Shown here: piece after piece, positions 19,804-29,319 of the stretch
How the letters are laid out: each line of letters begins with the position of its first letter
Position numbering within the stretch: the first letter of the stretch is position 1
Source: Paraburkholderia translucens
GTDB lineage: Bacteria; Pseudomonadota; Gammaproteobacteria; Burkholderiales; Burkholderiaceae
Direction: 5' to 3'
Length of the DNA stretch: 64,000 nucleotides
NCBI RefSeq assembly: GCF_020881035.1
Contig: NZ_JAJITC010000003.1
Span: 1-64,000, forward strand
Made by a program: the position numbers and the translations under genes
Notes under the pieces: model-generated
What the model was told of the DNA's origin: nothing
The model's database searches: none
What the model saw: only the letters and a program-made list of their open reading frames with translations

Positions 19804-20541
19804 TCAGTTGGCGCGGGTCGCGAGACGCAGGCCGTCACCGCGCCTCGTCGACGACAGGCGCGCGCCCGTCACGAAGAACGCATGCAGGCCGTGCGCGAAG
19901 CGGGCGAGCTTCGCGACGATCGCCTTGTTGGCGCGCGTGAGTGCGTTGTAGCCGAGGACCGCCGGAATCGCGACGAACAGACCGAACGCGGTCATGATCA
20001 GCGCTTCGCCGACCGGGCCCGCGACCTGGTCGATCGACGACTGGCCGCTCGCGCCGATCGCGAGCAGTGCGTGATAAATGCCCCACACGGTGCCGAACAG
20101 ACCGACGAACGGCGCCGTGCTGCCGATCGATGCGAGGATCGCGAGACCGCTCTGCATGCGTGCGACGCTTTCGTCCATCGTGTCCTTCAGGCAGCGCGTG
20201 ATCCAGTCCGACACGTCCATGCGGTCATGCAGATGCGGCTGCGTCTGATGATGATGGTCGGCCGCCTCCTGGCCCGACAGCGCGAGCGCGAGGAACGGGT
20301 TGTGATGTGGCGTCGAGGTACCGCCGCCGAGCTTTTGCACGCCGTCGGCGAGGTCGTCCGAATGCCAGAACGCCTGCTCGGCATTCTTCGTGAGACGCTT
20401 CAGGCGCATCACGTTCCGCCCTTTGACGACGATCACGCTCCAGGACATCACCGACATGATCAAAAGCGCGAGCGCGATACCGCGCGTCACGAAATCCCCT
20501 TGGGTCCAGACGTGCGCCAATCCGTAGTTTTGCATTGCCAT
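19804..20541 (-). CDS. exbB: MotA/TolQ/ExbB proton channel family protein ExbB
   Basis: The 245-residue protein has one N-terminal and two later membrane segments and the family core LASIGSTAPFVGLFGTVWGIYHA and GPVGEALIMTAFGLFVAIPAVLGYN. It conducts protons to drive TonB. A His-rich stretch (EAADHHHQTQPHLHD) in the cytoplasmic loop is unusual and could bind metal. Start is at 20541 or the second ATG at 20535. It is 21 bp downstream of tonB and 16 bp upstream of exbD. Confidence 0.92.
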   Translation of the reverse strand: MAMQNYGLAHVWTQGDFVTRGIALALLIMSVMSWSVIVVKGRNVMRLKRLTKNAEQAFWHSDDLADGVQKLGGGTSTPHHNPFLALALSGQEAADHHHQTQPHLHDRMDVSDWITRCLKDTMDESVARMQSGLAILASIGSTAPFVGLFGTVWGIYHALLAIGASGQSSIDQVAGPVGEALIMTAFGLFVAIPAVLGYNALTRANKAIVAKLARFAHGLHAFFVTGARLSSTRRGDGLRLATRAN

Positions 20542-20562
20542 TCCTTGATTTTGAAATCTGCT

Positions 20563-21276
20563 TCAATCGGTCAGATCGAAGTTGAAAGACTGGGTGTACG
20601 CGGCTCTGACGGGCTCACCGTTCTCGAGATGCGGCTTGCAGGCGCTCGCGTGCATGGCGGCTACCGCGGCGTCGTCGAGGCGGCTATAGCCGCTGCTCTT
20701 CGTCAGTTCGATGTTGTCGAGCTTGCCGGTCAGGCCGATGACGAACCGCACCGACGCGATGCCGGTTTCGTGGCGCCGTTTCGAAAGCGTCGGGTAATCG
20801 GGATGCGCGATATTGCACTCGACGTGCGAGACGTTCCTTGGCGCGCTGATTTCCATCGTCGGCTTGCCGATGGCGGGCGTTGCCGCGGCGGGCGGCGTCG
20901 CCAGGCCGGGCGGCGACGCCGGTGCGGCCGGCGCGGGCGGCTGCGGATCGGGGGCTGCGACTTGCGTCGCCGACGGCGCGGCCGCCTGCGGCAACGGAGT
21001 CGGCGCCGGCTTGGGCGCCGGAGCCGGCTTTGGCCGGTGCGTCGGCTGCGAATGGACGGACGGCGCCGGATGAGGCGGCGGCGATGCGATCGATTGCAGC
21101 GCAGCCGGCGCGGGCGGCAGCAGTTCGGCGGTCATGACACGCGATTCGAGCGCGGCCTGGACGGGTTCGTGACGCAGCGTCATGATCGCGCCGAGCAGCG
21201 CGACGTGAATCGCCGCGACCACGGCAGTGGTCGTGAGCGCGCGGGAATTCGGTCGAGTGGACGACGCCGGCGTCAT
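20563..21276 (-). CDS. tonB: Energy transducer TonB
   Basis: The 237-residue protein has a single N-terminal membrane anchor (VVAAIHVALLGAIMTL), a long Pro/Ala-rich periplasmic linker (about residues 55-140, including KPAPAPKPAPTPLP) and a C-terminal TonB domain (HPDYPTLSKRRHETGIASVRFVIG). It carries proton-motive energy to outer-membrane siderophore and haem receptors. Its ATG overlaps the stop of a 20-codon ORF as ATGA, so translation is probably coupled to it. No Fur box lies directly upstream; iron control may come from the bfd promoter. Confidence 0.92.
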   Translation of the reverse strand: MTPASSTRPNSRALTTTAVVAAIHVALLGAIMTLRHEPVQAALESRVMTAELLPPAPAALQSIASPPPHPAPSVHSQPTHRPKPAPAPKPAPTPLPQAAAPSATQVAAPDPQPPAPAAPASPPGLATPPAAATPAIGKPTMEISAPRNVSHVECNIAHPDYPTLSKRRHETGIASVRFVIGLTGKLDNIELTKSSGYSRLDDAAVAAMHASACKPHLENGEPVRAAYTQSFNFDLTD

Positions 21277-21335
21277 GTTCGGAAAATCAGCAGCGAAATG
21301 AACAAAGTAGTCACGAAACCAATCAGCAATTCCAT
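21273..21335 (-). CDS. 20-residue hydrophobic leader peptide overlapping tonB
   Basis: A 20-codon ORF begins with ATG preceded by AAGGAGGT, a perfect Shine-Dalgarno at optimal spacing (21341-21348 on the complement). The product (MELLIGFVTTLFISLLIF plus RT) is a single predicted membrane helix with an acidic second position and a basic C-terminus. Its TGA overlaps the tonB ATG by four bases. tonB itself has no comparable ribosome binding site, so this ORF probably sets tonB translation. Whether the peptide has its own function is unknown. Confidence 0.6.
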   Translation of the reverse strand: MELLIGFVTTLFISLLIFRT

Positions 21336-21555
21336 CTCGACCTCCTTTTCAAGGATGAGCGGGGTAGCTGGCTGGTACGACTACTGGCTGGCTGACGGCA
21401 GTGGAATAACGCGGTACGGCGGTCAATACCGCGGAGGTGTTGCAGACGCGCGGCACATCCAATGTCACATCAAGTGATGCATCAGATGTGCGTCGCGCAT
21501 GAACGCGTAGGGGACACATGGACCGCGGCTCGCGCCGCGCCCCGGCAAGCTGGAC

Positions 21556-21816
21556 TCAGGCTGCCTTGCGCTCGCAGAACGTCACTTGCACGACCTGCGC
21601 GACGTTCTGCACCTGTTGATGCTCGACGAGACCAACACCGCAACGGCTCGCGCATACGCCGCTTTGCAGCATGACGTCACGCACGGATTCCTCGCATTTG
21701 CCGCAGCAGGAAGCGACGCCGAGTTCGAACTGCAACTCGTCGAACGAATCGATGCCATCCGCAATCGAGGAGCGGATTGTGCGGTCGGAGACGGATTTGC
21801 AGACGCAGACAATCAT
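21556..21816 (-). CDS. bfd: Bacterioferritin-associated ferredoxin
   Basis: The 86-residue protein has four cysteines of the Bfd [2Fe-2S] site: C4 and C6 in VCVCKSVSD, and the pair in GVASCCGKCEES (about 37-41). The N-terminus MIVCVCKSVSDRTIR is diagnostic. Bfd delivers electrons to bacterioferritin to release stored iron in starvation. It lies upstream of the tonB operon on the same strand and 27 bp downstream of a strong Fur box. The C-terminal tail of about 30 residues is longer than in E. coli (64 residues). Confidence 0.92.
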   Translation of the reverse strand: MIVCVCKSVSDRTIRSSIADGIDSFDELQFELGVASCCGKCEESVRDVMLQSGVCASRCGVGLVEHQQVQNVAQVVQVTFCERKAA

Positions 21817-21842
21817 GGCAGGGCGGGATAGCTAGAGTTAAT

Positions 21843-21861
21843 GCGAATTATTATCATTATG
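21843..21861. promoter_or_regulatory. Fur box upstream of bfd
   Basis: On the minus strand the site reads CATAATGATAATAATTCGC, matching 15 of 19 positions of GATAATGATAATCATTATC. It is the best Fur box in the window and sits 27 bp upstream of the bfd start; it may also control tonB-exbBD. Confidence 0.85.
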
Positions 21862-21987
21862 TTTGTCGCGTTTGGCAAGCGTTCTGTGCGGCTTTTTGTA
21901 ACAAAACCAGTCCCTTAGCGGGGATCTCGCCAGACGCGAGTGCCGCGAGTGCCGCCCCGGGCACGTCGCGCGCGCCGGATCGAGGCG

Positions 21988-22875
21988 CTAAGCGGCCCGG
22001 GAATCCGGTGCGGCCGTACGCGGAGATGGAATCAGCACCTGTTCGACCGCCGCCTCGATCTGCAACAGCGTGGCAGCTAGTTGTTGCTGATGGACCCCAT
22101 CGTCGGTGGAATAGAAGCGCGGCAGCGGCGTGCCCGCGGCCGGCGTGGCGGCGCGCAGGCCGTGCTGGTCAAGCACGCGTTCGAGTTGACGGGCGATTGC
22201 GACGCTCGTGTCGATCAACGCGAGACGCTCGCCGACGATATCGCGAATCGCCGCATCGAGAAACGGGTAATGGGTGCAACCGAGCACCAGCGTGTCGGCG
22301 CCTGCGTCGAGCATCGGCTCGAGATAGCTGCGCAACAGCTCACGCAGCTCGGCCGACCCGATGTCGCAACGCTCCACCGCCTGCACGAGTCCGTGGCCGG
22401 GCTGGCACAGAAAGCGGCAGTCGGCGGCGTAGCGTTCGAGTAGTGCCTGGAAGCGGGCGCTGCGCAGCGTCGCCTGGGTCGCGAGCACGCCGGCGACGCG
22501 GCTTTTCGACTGCAGCGCGGCGGGCTTCACGCCGGGTTCGACGCCCACGAGCGGAATCGGCAGCTTTTCGCGCACCAGCGCGATCGACTGCGCGGTCGCC
22601 GTGTTGCACGCGACCACGACCGCCTTCGCGCCTTGTGCGGCAAGCCATGCGCCGATGGCGAGCGTGCGGTCGGTGATGAAGTCGTCGTCGCGCTCGCCGT
22701 AGGGCGCGTATAGCGAGTCGGCGACATATAACAGCGCCTCGTCAGGCAGTTGCGCACGTACCGCGCGCAGCACCGACAGACCACCCAGCCCCGAATCGAA
22801 AATACCGATCGGCGCCTGGGACGCGGCGCCAGCGGCAACACTGCGGACAGTCGGGGACGGCGAAGGGGCGGGCAT
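21988..22875 (-). CDS. murI: Glutamate racemase
   Basis: The 295-residue protein has the two catalytic cysteine motifs of MurI: VVACNTATA and LGCTHYPFL, plus the N-terminal IGIFDSGLGGLSVLRA and the YVADSLYAPYG segment. It interconverts L- and D-glutamate for peptidoglycan. The ATG at 22875 gives the usual N-terminal extension; the frame reaching 23004 is longer than the family and lacks conservation. It is located between bfd and bfr, as in other Burkholderia. Confidence 0.95.
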   Translation of the reverse strand: MPAPSPSPTVRSVAAGAASQAPIGIFDSGLGGLSVLRAVRAQLPDEALLYVADSLYAPYGERDDDFITDRTLAIGAWLAAQGAKAVVVACNTATAQSIALVREKLPIPLVGVEPGVKPAALQSKSRVAGVLATQATLRSARFQALLERYAADCRFLCQPGHGLVQAVERCDIGSAELRELLRSYLEPMLDAGADTLVLGCTHYPFLDAAIRDIVGERLALIDTSVAIARQLERVLDQHGLRAATPAAGTPLPRFYSTDDGVHQQQLAATLLQIEAAVEQVLIPSPRTAAPDSRAA

Positions 22876-23038
22876 AGGCGAAGAAATCGAGCGTGACGTG
22901 GCGGTCGTAGAAATAAGCGAAACCTGAGCGAAGCGCGAGGCGGCGCGCAAGTATACCGTCAGTGTGGTGCGGTCCGGCGCGAGTGCCTCGTTCACAGGCG
23001 CCACGCGCTACCGCGCGGGATGCGTCAGCGTGCTCCGA

Positions 23039-23518
23039 TCAGGACTCGACCGAGCCCATCGCGCTTTGCTGGTAGTTCTGGATACCGACCTTGTCGATCA
23101 GATCGAGTTGGGTTTCGAGCCAGTCGATGTGCTCTTCGGTGTCCTCGAGAATCGTCGTGAAGATCTCACGCGAGACGAAATCGCGCACCGATTCGCAGTA
23201 CGCAATCGCTTCCTTGCAGGTGCTCTGCGAAACCTGTTCGAGCTTCAGATCGCATTCAATGATTTCTTTGGTTTCCTCACCGATCAGCAGCTTGTGCAGA
23301 TCCTGCAGATTCGGCAGGCCGTCGAGCACGAAGATGCGTTCGATCAGCAGGTCCGCGTGCTTCATTTCGCCGATCGACTCGTCGTACTCGTGCTTGCCGA
23401 GCTTGTCGAGGCCCCAGTGGCTGTACATCCGGGCATGCAGGAAATACTGGTTGATCGCGGTCAGCTCGTTCTTCAGCTGGGCGTTCAGATATTCGATGAC
23501 CTTCTTGTCGCCTTGCAT
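23039..23518 (-). CDS. bfr: Bacterioferritin
   Basis: The 159-residue protein has ferroxidase ligands E18, E51 and H54 (EMKHAD) and M52 as the haem axial ligand. The [12 protein letters not shown] start is standard, and the 29 residues upstream in the frame are not conserved. It forms a 24-mer that stores iron, and the Bfd encoded nearby can mobilise it. AAAGGACATG provides the ribosome binding site. The C-terminal [10 protein letters not shown] tail is family-typical. Confidence 0.95.
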   Translation of the reverse strand: MQGDKKVIEYLNAQLKNELTAINQYFLHARMYSHWGLDKLGKHEYDESIGEMKHADLLIERIFVLDGLPNLQDLHKLLIGEETKEIIECDLKLEQVSQSTCKEAIAYCESVRDFVSREIFTTILEDTEEHIDWLETQLDLIDKVGIQNYQQSAMGSVES

Positions 23519-23608
23519 GTCCTTTCCTCTTTCGGGGACCTCGAATTTCCAACAACAATAAACGCCATGCCCGAAAAAGCCAAGAAATTGCATGACGCAA
23601 GGCAATAA

Positions 23609-23636
23609 AAAAGCCGGGATCGCGGTCCCGGCTTTT
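23609..23636 (-). terminator. Terminator after the fumarase gene
   Basis: AAAAGCCGGGA pairs with TCCCGGCTTTT across a 6-nt loop. On the minus strand it lies 33 bases after the fumarase stop and ends in TTTTTTATT, a good U tract. Confidence 0.88.
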
Positions 23637-23668
23637 CGACTGGATGCAGTGGCGTTAATTGCCGGTCA

Positions 23669-25192
23669 TCAAGCGGTAGCGACCGGAATCTTGCCGATCT
23701 TGGCCTGCCATTCCTTCGGGCCGGTCTGGTGTACGGAGGTACCGGTCGAATCGACGGCGACCGTAACCGGCATATCCTGCACGTCGAACTCGTAGATCGC
23801 TTCCATTCCGAGGTCTTCGAACGCGAGGACCTTCGCGCTGCGGATCGCCTTCGACACGAGGTACGCGGCGCCGCCGACGGCCATCAGATACGCGGCCTTG
23901 TGCTTCTTGATCGACTCGATCGCGACCGGGCCGCGCTCGGCCTTGCCGATCATCGAAATGAGGCCCGTTTGAGCGAGCATCGTCTCGGTGAACTTGTCCA
24001 TCCGCGTCGCGGTGGTCGGGCCGGCCGGGCCCACCGCTTCGTCGCGCACCGGATCGACCGGGCCGACGTAGTAGATGACGCGGTTCGTGAAGTCGACCGG
24101 TAGCTTCTCGCCCTTCGCGAGCATGTCGGCAATGCGCTTGTGCGCGGCGTCGCGGCCCGTCAACATCTTGCCCGACAGCAGCAGCGTCTGGCCCGGCTTC
24201 CAGCTGGCCACTTCTTCCGGCGTCAGCGTGTTCAGATCAACGCGCTTGCTGGTCTCCGTGTTCGGTTCCCAGTGCACCTTCGGCCATGCATCGAGCGAGG
24301 GCGCTTCGAGTTTGGCGACGCCCGAACCGTCGAGCGTGAAGTGCGCGTGGCGCGTCGCCGCGCAGTTCGGGATGATCGCGATCGGCTTGGACGCGGCGTG
24401 CGTCGGCGCGGCCATGATCTTCACGTCGAGCACGGTCGACAGACCGCCGAGACCCTGCGCGCCGATGCCGAGCGCGTTGACCTTCTCGTGCAGCTCGACG
24501 CGCAGCTCTTCGATCCAGTCCTTCGGGCCGCGCGCGATCACGTCCTGAATGTCGATCGGGTCCATCAGCGATTCCTTCGCCATCACCATCGCTTTTTCAG
24601 CGGTGCCGCCGATGCCGATGCCGAGCATGCCCGGCGGGCACCAGCCTGCGCCCATCGTCGGCACGGTCTTCAGAATCCAGTCGACGATCGAATCCGACGG
24701 GTTGAGCATCGCGAACTTCGACTTGTTCTCCGAGCCGCCGCCCTTGGCCGCGACCTGCACGTCCACCGTGTTACCCGGCACGATCTCGTAGTGGATCACG
24801 GCCGGCGTGTTGTCCTTCGTGTTCTTGCGCGCGCCTTCGGGCGGGCTCACGATCGATGCGCGCAGTACGTTGTCCGGATTCAGATAACCACGGCGCACGC
24901 CCTCGTTGATCATGTCGGTGACGCTCATCGTCGCGCCGTCCCAACGCACATCCATGCCGACCTTCACGAACACCGTGACGATACCGGTGTCCTGGCAGAT
25001 CGGGCGCTTGCCTTCGGCGCACATGCGGCTGTTGGTGAGGATCTGCGCGATCGCGTCCTTCGCTGCTGGGCTCTGTTCGAGTTCGTACGCGCGGCCGAGC
25101 GCTTCGATGTAGTCGAGCGGATGGTAGTAGCTGATGTACTGCAGCGAATCAGCGATGCTCTGAATCAGGTCTTCCTGTTTGATGACGGTCAT
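23669..25192 (-). CDS. fumA: Class I fumarate hydratase (iron-sulfur)
   Basis: The 507-residue single-chain class I fumarase carries the alpha-domain with CQDTG (near 65) and GAGWCPPGMLGIGIGGT, IPNCAATRHAHF, and a C-terminal beta-domain with TTATRMDKF and GGAAYLV. It hydrates fumarate to malate in the TCA cycle using a [4Fe-4S] cluster; the three cysteines in these motifs are the expected ligands. The iron-rich neighbourhood (bfr, bfd) is probably coincidental. The gene is alone, with a terminator downstream. Confidence 0.95.
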   Translation of the reverse strand: MTVIKQEDLIQSIADSLQYISYYHPLDYIEALGRAYELEQSPAAKDAIAQILTNSRMCAEGKRPICQDTGIVTVFVKVGMDVRWDGATMSVTDMINEGVRRGYLNPDNVLRASIVSPPEGARKNTKDNTPAVIHYEIVPGNTVDVQVAAKGGGSENKSKFAMLNPSDSIVDWILKTVPTMGAGWCPPGMLGIGIGGTAEKAMVMAKESLMDPIDIQDVIARGPKDWIEELRVELHEKVNALGIGAQGLGGLSTVLDVKIMAAPTHAASKPIAIIPNCAATRHAHFTLDGSGVAKLEAPSLDAWPKVHWEPNTETSKRVDLNTLTPEEVASWKPGQTLLLSGKMLTGRDAAHKRIADMLAKGEKLPVDFTNRVIYYVGPVDPVRDEAVGPAGPTTATRMDKFTETMLAQTGLISMIGKAERGPVAIESIKKHKAAYLMAVGGAAYLVSKAIRSAKVLAFEDLGMEAIYEFDVQDMPVTVAVDSTGTSVHQTGPKEWQAKIGKIPVATA

Positions 25193-25443
25193 GGCTAGCT
25201 CAATGGGGAGTGGCGCTTGTTGTCGGATCGCAGCGCGGTGCGGTCAGTCTTACGCCTTCAGGGGAGTGGAAACCTTGATACCGCCCGCGGCGTGCAATGC
25301 CGCAGGCGCTTCGAAATGTTTGGACGGAACCCGGGGCCATGTGCCGACGGCGCGGCCACCGGGAGGTCCCGAGACTCGCGCCGGGCGCGCTATTGTACAG
25401 CGTCGGTCGAATCTGCTGCTTTCCGGCGGGCAGCCCGCCGGCC

Positions 25444-26346
25444 TTACGATGCGACCGGCGGCACGCTGCGCGCCTTCAGGCTCGCGAGGCCGATACCGGC
25501 GATCACGCAGGCGAGCGCGATGCCGTGCGCGAGCGTGGGCCGCTCGCCGAGGAACACGATGCCGTAAAGCGCCGCGGCGACCGGCAGCACCGCGCTGAAC
25601 ACGCCGGCGAGACTGCCCTGCACGTGACGGATGCCCTTCATCCACAGCCAGAACGAGAAGATGCTGGCCGACAGCCCGTACCACAGCACCAGCATCCAGA
25701 CGCTCGACGGCACCGCGCGATAGTCGAAGTGCGCGAGCACGCTGGCGCCGAGCGGCAGCATCAGCAGCAGGCCGAACAGATGCGTGTACGCGCAGATGTC
25801 GATCGGCTCGAGCGTTTGCGTGAGGCGTCGCGACAGGATGACGTACAGCGATTCGCAGCACACGGCGCCCAGCACCATGAAGTTTCCCGAGAGCGATCCG
25901 GCGCCGGCTATCGCATGCGCGCCCGCTTCGGCGTGCGCGACATTGATGACGACGACGCCGACGATCGCCAGCACGATCGACGTGAGCGCGCGGCCATCCG
26001 GCCGCTCTTTCAGGATCAGCCACGACAGCAGCGCGACGACCGCCGGAATCGTGCTCGTGATCACGCCGGCGGCGACGGCGCTCGTGCGCGCGACGCCGTT
26101 GAGCATCAGCAACGTGAAGCCGAAGGTGCCGAACAGCGCCTGCAAAAACAGGTTGATCCACTCGTCGCGTTTGACGCGGCGCAGTTTGGTCACGCGCAGG
26201 AGCGGCCAGAGCACGGCCATCGCGATCACGAAACGCAGCAGCGCGAACAGTGGAACGGGGACGAAGGCGACGATCGATTTACCGATTCCGACATTGCTGC
26301 CGACCAGCAGCATCGAGGTAATGAGAAGCAGGGCGTAGCGATTCAA
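25444..26346 (-). CDS. EamA/DMT family drug or metabolite exporter
   Basis: The 300-residue protein has about ten hydrophobic helices in two homologous halves, each an EamA domain (ALLLITSMLLVGSNVGIGKSIV in the first, VYAVLGAVCC-like and FSAVLPVAAALYGIVFLGE in the second). The GxxFxxLGERPT-like motif near 265 is typical. Substrate unknown. The intergenic 25193-25443 upstream of fumarase holds no supported feature. Confidence 0.85.
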   Translation of the reverse strand: MNRYALLLITSMLLVGSNVGIGKSIVAFVPVPLFALLRFVIAMAVLWPLLRVTKLRRVKRDEWINLFLQALFGTFGFTLLMLNGVARTSAVAAGVITSTIPAVVALLSWLILKERPDGRALTSIVLAIVGVVVINVAHAEAGAHAIAGAGSLSGNFMVLGAVCCESLYVILSRRLTQTLEPIDICAYTHLFGLLLMLPLGASVLAHFDYRAVPSSVWMLVLWYGLSASIFSFWLWMKGIRHVQGSLAGVFSAVLPVAAALYGIVFLGERPTLAHGIALACVIAGIGLASLKARSVPPVAS

Positions 26347-26759
26347 GCTGGAATCCGGGCGGCTGGTTCAGCTAGCATTGTAAGAGGCGGTGCGACAGAG
26401 CGTAACCATCGAACGCGCGTAAAACGCACGTAGAACGGGCGATCTTTTCCTCGCCCCTCTCGTCTGATCAACGCGCGGGCGCGTCGACGGCATGCTCGAT
26501 CTAAGGGTTTTCGCTTGCAGATCAACATGATGCGCGTAAGTGGCTGGTAAGTTGCAGCGCTTATGGTTAAGCCTTGAGGCTCGGGCACGCTTGATGAGCG
26601 GGCCCGCATGCACGGATGTTGCGATGCCGCACGCACGCGCGTGGGGCGGCATCGCGAGGTGGGAGACAGTGCCGCTCGTGGCGGCTCGAACAGGATAAGG
26701 CCAGCGCGCGGGCCGCGCGCCGGCACAGATTTTTCGTTTCATCTTCCAAGGGGTTGTCG
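26347..26759. other. Gene-free upstream region of acsA
   Basis: About 410 bp without a convincing gene lies between the divergent exporter and acsA starts. Several short frames exist but none has a good start or recognisable product. It probably holds both promoters; I could not place a -10/-35 pair with confidence. Confidence 0.5.
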
Positions 26760-28742
26760 ATGTCTGCGATTGAATCGGTTCTTCAGGAAAGCCGCGTTTT
26801 TCCGCCCTCCGCTGACACTGCGAAGGGCGCCGCGATCTCCGGCATGGATGCGTACCGGGCGCTAGTCGCCGAAGCGGAACGCGACTACGAAGGCTTCTGG
26901 GGGCGTCTCGCGAAGGAGACGCTGAGTTGGCACAAGCCGTTCACGAAGGTGCTCGACGAATCGAAGGCACCGTTCTACTCGTGGTTCGAGGACGGCCAGC
27001 TGAACGCGTCGTATAACAGCATCGACCGTCACGTCGAAGCCGGTCACGGCGAGCGCGTCGCGATCGTATTCGAAGCCGACGACGGTACCGTCACCAACGT
27101 CACCTATCAGGACCTGCGGCAACGCGTATCGCGCTTCGCGAATGCGCTGAAAAAACGCGGCGTGAAGAAGGGCGATCCGGTCGTCATCTATATGCCGATG
27201 TCGATCGAAGGCATCGTCGCGATGCAGGCGTGCGCGCGTATCGGCGCGACGCACTCGGTCGTGTTCGGCGGCTTCTCGTCGAAGTCGCTGAACGAGCGGC
27301 TCGTCGACGTCGGCGCGGTCGCGCTGATCACGTCCGACGAACAGATGCGCGGCGGCAAGGCCTTGCCGCTCAAGAACATCGCCGACGAAGCGCTCGCGCT
27401 CGGCGGCTGCGAGAAGGTCAAGAGCGTGATCGTGTACCGGCGCACCGGCGGCAAGGTCGGATGGGACGCAGGGCGCGACCTGTGGATGCATGAACTCACG
27501 CAGGGCGAGTCGGACCAGTGCGCGCCCGAATGGGTCGACGCCGAGCATCCGCTCTTCATCCTCTATACGTCCGGCTCGACCGGCAAACCGAAGGGCGTGC
27601 AGCACTGCACCGGCGGCTATCTGCTGTGGGCTGCGCAGACGCTGAAGTGGACCTTCGACTGGCGGCCCACGGACGTGTTCTGGTGTACCGCCGACATCGG
27701 CTGGGTCACCGGGCATACCTACATCACGTACGGGCCGCTGACGCTCGGCGGCACCCAGGTCGTGTTCGAAGGCGTGCCGACCTATCCGGATGCCGGACGC
27801 TTCTGGCAGATGATCGCGAAGCACAAGGTCACGCTGTTCTACACGGCGCCGACCGCCATCCGCTCGCTGATCAAGGCGTCTGAGGCCGACGCGAAAGTGC
27901 ATCCGAAGCGCTATGACCTGTCGGCGCTGCGCATCATCGGCACGGTCGGGGAGCCGATCAATCCGGAAGCGTGGGTGTGGTACTACGAGAACGTCGGCGG
28001 GGGCCGCTGCCCGATCGTCGATACGTGGTGGCAGACCGAGACCGGTGGTCACATGATCGCGCCGATGCCGGGCGCGACGCCGCTCGTGCCGGGTTCGTGC
28101 ACGCTGCCGCTGCCGGGCATCATGGCCGCGGTCGTCGACGAAACGGGCCAGGACGTGCCGAACGGGCAGGGCGGCATCCTGGTGATCAAGCGTCCGTGGC
28201 CGGCGATGCTGCGCAACGTGTGGGGCGACCCGGACCGCTATAAGAAGAGCTATTTCCCCGAGGAGCTCGGCGGCAAGCTCTACCTTGCAGGCGATGGCGC
28301 GGTGCGCGACAAGGAAACCGGCTACTTCACGATCATGGGCCGCATCGACGACGTGCTCAACGTGTCGGGCCATCGTCTCGGCACGATGGAGATCGAGTCG
28401 GCGCTGGTCGCCAATCCGCTCGTCGCGGAGGCGGCCGTGGTGGGCCGCCCCGATGCGACGACCGGCGAGGCAGTGTGCGCGTTCGTCGTGTTGAAGCGCG
28501 CGCGTCCGCAAGGCGAAGAGGCCGTCAAGCTCGCGAACGAACTGCGCAACTGGGTCGGCAAGGAGATCGGTCCGATCGCGAAACCGAAGGACATCCGCTT
28601 CGGCGAGAACCTGCCGAAGACGCGTTCAGGCAAGATCATGCGCCGCCTGTTGCGTTCGCTCGCGAAGGGGGAGGCAATCACGCAGGACGTGTCGACGCTC
28701 GAGAATCCGGCGATTCTCGATCAGCTCGGCGAGTCGATTTAA
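26760..28742 (+). CDS. acsA: Acetyl-coenzyme A synthetase
   Basis: The 660-residue AMP-forming ligase has the P-loop-like motif [11 protein letters not shown], the aromatic [16 protein letters not shown] segment and the C-terminal catalytic-lysine region [15 protein letters not shown] (the Lys in SGK, near 622, is the usual acetylation target). It makes acetyl-CoA from acetate. The ATG at 26760 is preceded by AAGGGGTT and gives the normal [16 protein letters not shown] start. It is followed by a DUF4212/symporter pair, which suggests acetate scavenging. Confidence 0.96.
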   Translation: MSAIESVLQESRVFPPSADTAKGAAISGMDAYRALVAEAERDYEGFWGRLAKETLSWHKPFTKVLDESKAPFYSWFEDGQLNASYNSIDRHVEAGHGERVAIVFEADDGTVTNVTYQDLRQRVSRFANALKKRGVKKGDPVVIYMPMSIEGIVAMQACARIGATHSVVFGGFSSKSLNERLVDVGAVALITSDEQMRGGKALPLKNIADEALALGGCEKVKSVIVYRRTGGKVGWDAGRDLWMHELTQGESDQCAPEWVDAEHPLFILYTSGSTGKPKGVQHCTGGYLLWAAQTLKWTFDWRPTDVFWCTADIGWVTGHTYITYGPLTLGGTQVVFEGVPTYPDAGRFWQMIAKHKVTLFYTAPTAIRSLIKASEADAKVHPKRYDLSALRIIGTVGEPINPEAWVWYYENVGGGRCPIVDTWWQTETGGHMIAPMPGATPLVPGSCTLPLPGIMAAVVDETGQDVPNGQGGILVIKRPWPAMLRNVWGDPDRYKKSYFPEELGGKLYLAGDGAVRDKETGYFTIMGRIDDVLNVSGHRLGTMEIESALVANPLVAEAAVVGRPDATTGEAVCAFVVLKRARPQGEEAVKLANELRNWVGKEIGPIAKPKDIRFGENLPKTRSGKIMRRLLRSLAKGEAITQDVSTLENPAILDQLGESI

Positions 28743-28898
28743 GGCGTTGTTATCGGGTCTCGCGCGGGCGGCGGCGGTGGTTCAGACACGCTTGCGGCCG
28801 CGTCGCGCGAGGCCCGTTGTTCGAGCGGCCGGCTTGCGTCGCGGCATCGCGCGGACAATCCCAATTGCCTGGCCGATGCCTTTTTGATACATAGGCGC

Positions 28899-29315
28899 AT
28901 GGCCGCGCCGCATCCATCCTCCCATGTCACGTTGAACCCCGCGCCCGAACCGCCGCGAGTCTCGGCGGCGATGGCGCTCGCACATCGCAAGTACTGGCGT
29001 TTCAACCTCGCATTGATCGCGGTGCTGATGACGCTGGGCTTCTTCGTTTCCTTCGTCGTGCCGTTGCTCGCGCCCACGCTCGCGCAGGCGCACGTCGGCG
29101 GCTTCAGGCTGCCGTTCTACTTTGGCGCGCAGGGCGCGATCCTGATCTACCTCGCGTTGATCCTCGCCTATATCGTGCTGATGCAGCGCGCCGATCGCCG
29201 GTTGCAACGCGCGTTCGAAGCGGATTCGCGGCGCGATGCCGCAAGCGGTCCCACCGTGGATCTCGCGAGTCACGAGGACGCCGGCACGAACGCGCCGGCC
29301 GCACGCGGACGCTGA
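28899..29315 (+). CDS. DUF4212 small subunit of a sodium/solute symporter
   Basis: The 138-residue protein has two membrane helices around a short loop, with the signature AHRKYWRFNLALIAVLMTLGFFVSFVVPLL and FPFYFGAQGAILIYLALILAYIV (here LPFYFG). DUF4212 proteins pair with VC_2705-type solute symporters, and here the symporter starts 4 bp after its stop. The likely start is ATG at 28899; a TTG at 28884 is in frame. The C-terminus after residue 105 is a variable, polar tail. Confidence 0.88.
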   Translation: MAAPHPSSHVTLNPAPEPPRVSAAMALAHRKYWRFNLALIAVLMTLGFFVSFVVPLLAPTLAQAHVGGFRLPFYFGAQGAILIYLALILAYIVLMQRADRRLQRAFEADSRRDAASGPTVDLASHEDAGTNAPAARGR

Positions 29316-29319
29316 GCCG

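Noticed and set aside
19684-21477. 597-codon plus-strand frame across exbD-exbB-tonB
   Set aside because: Arg-rich shadow antisense to three well-supported genes.
26862-28511. Minus-strand frame inside acsA
   Set aside because: Shadow; acsA motifs are continuous on the plus strand.
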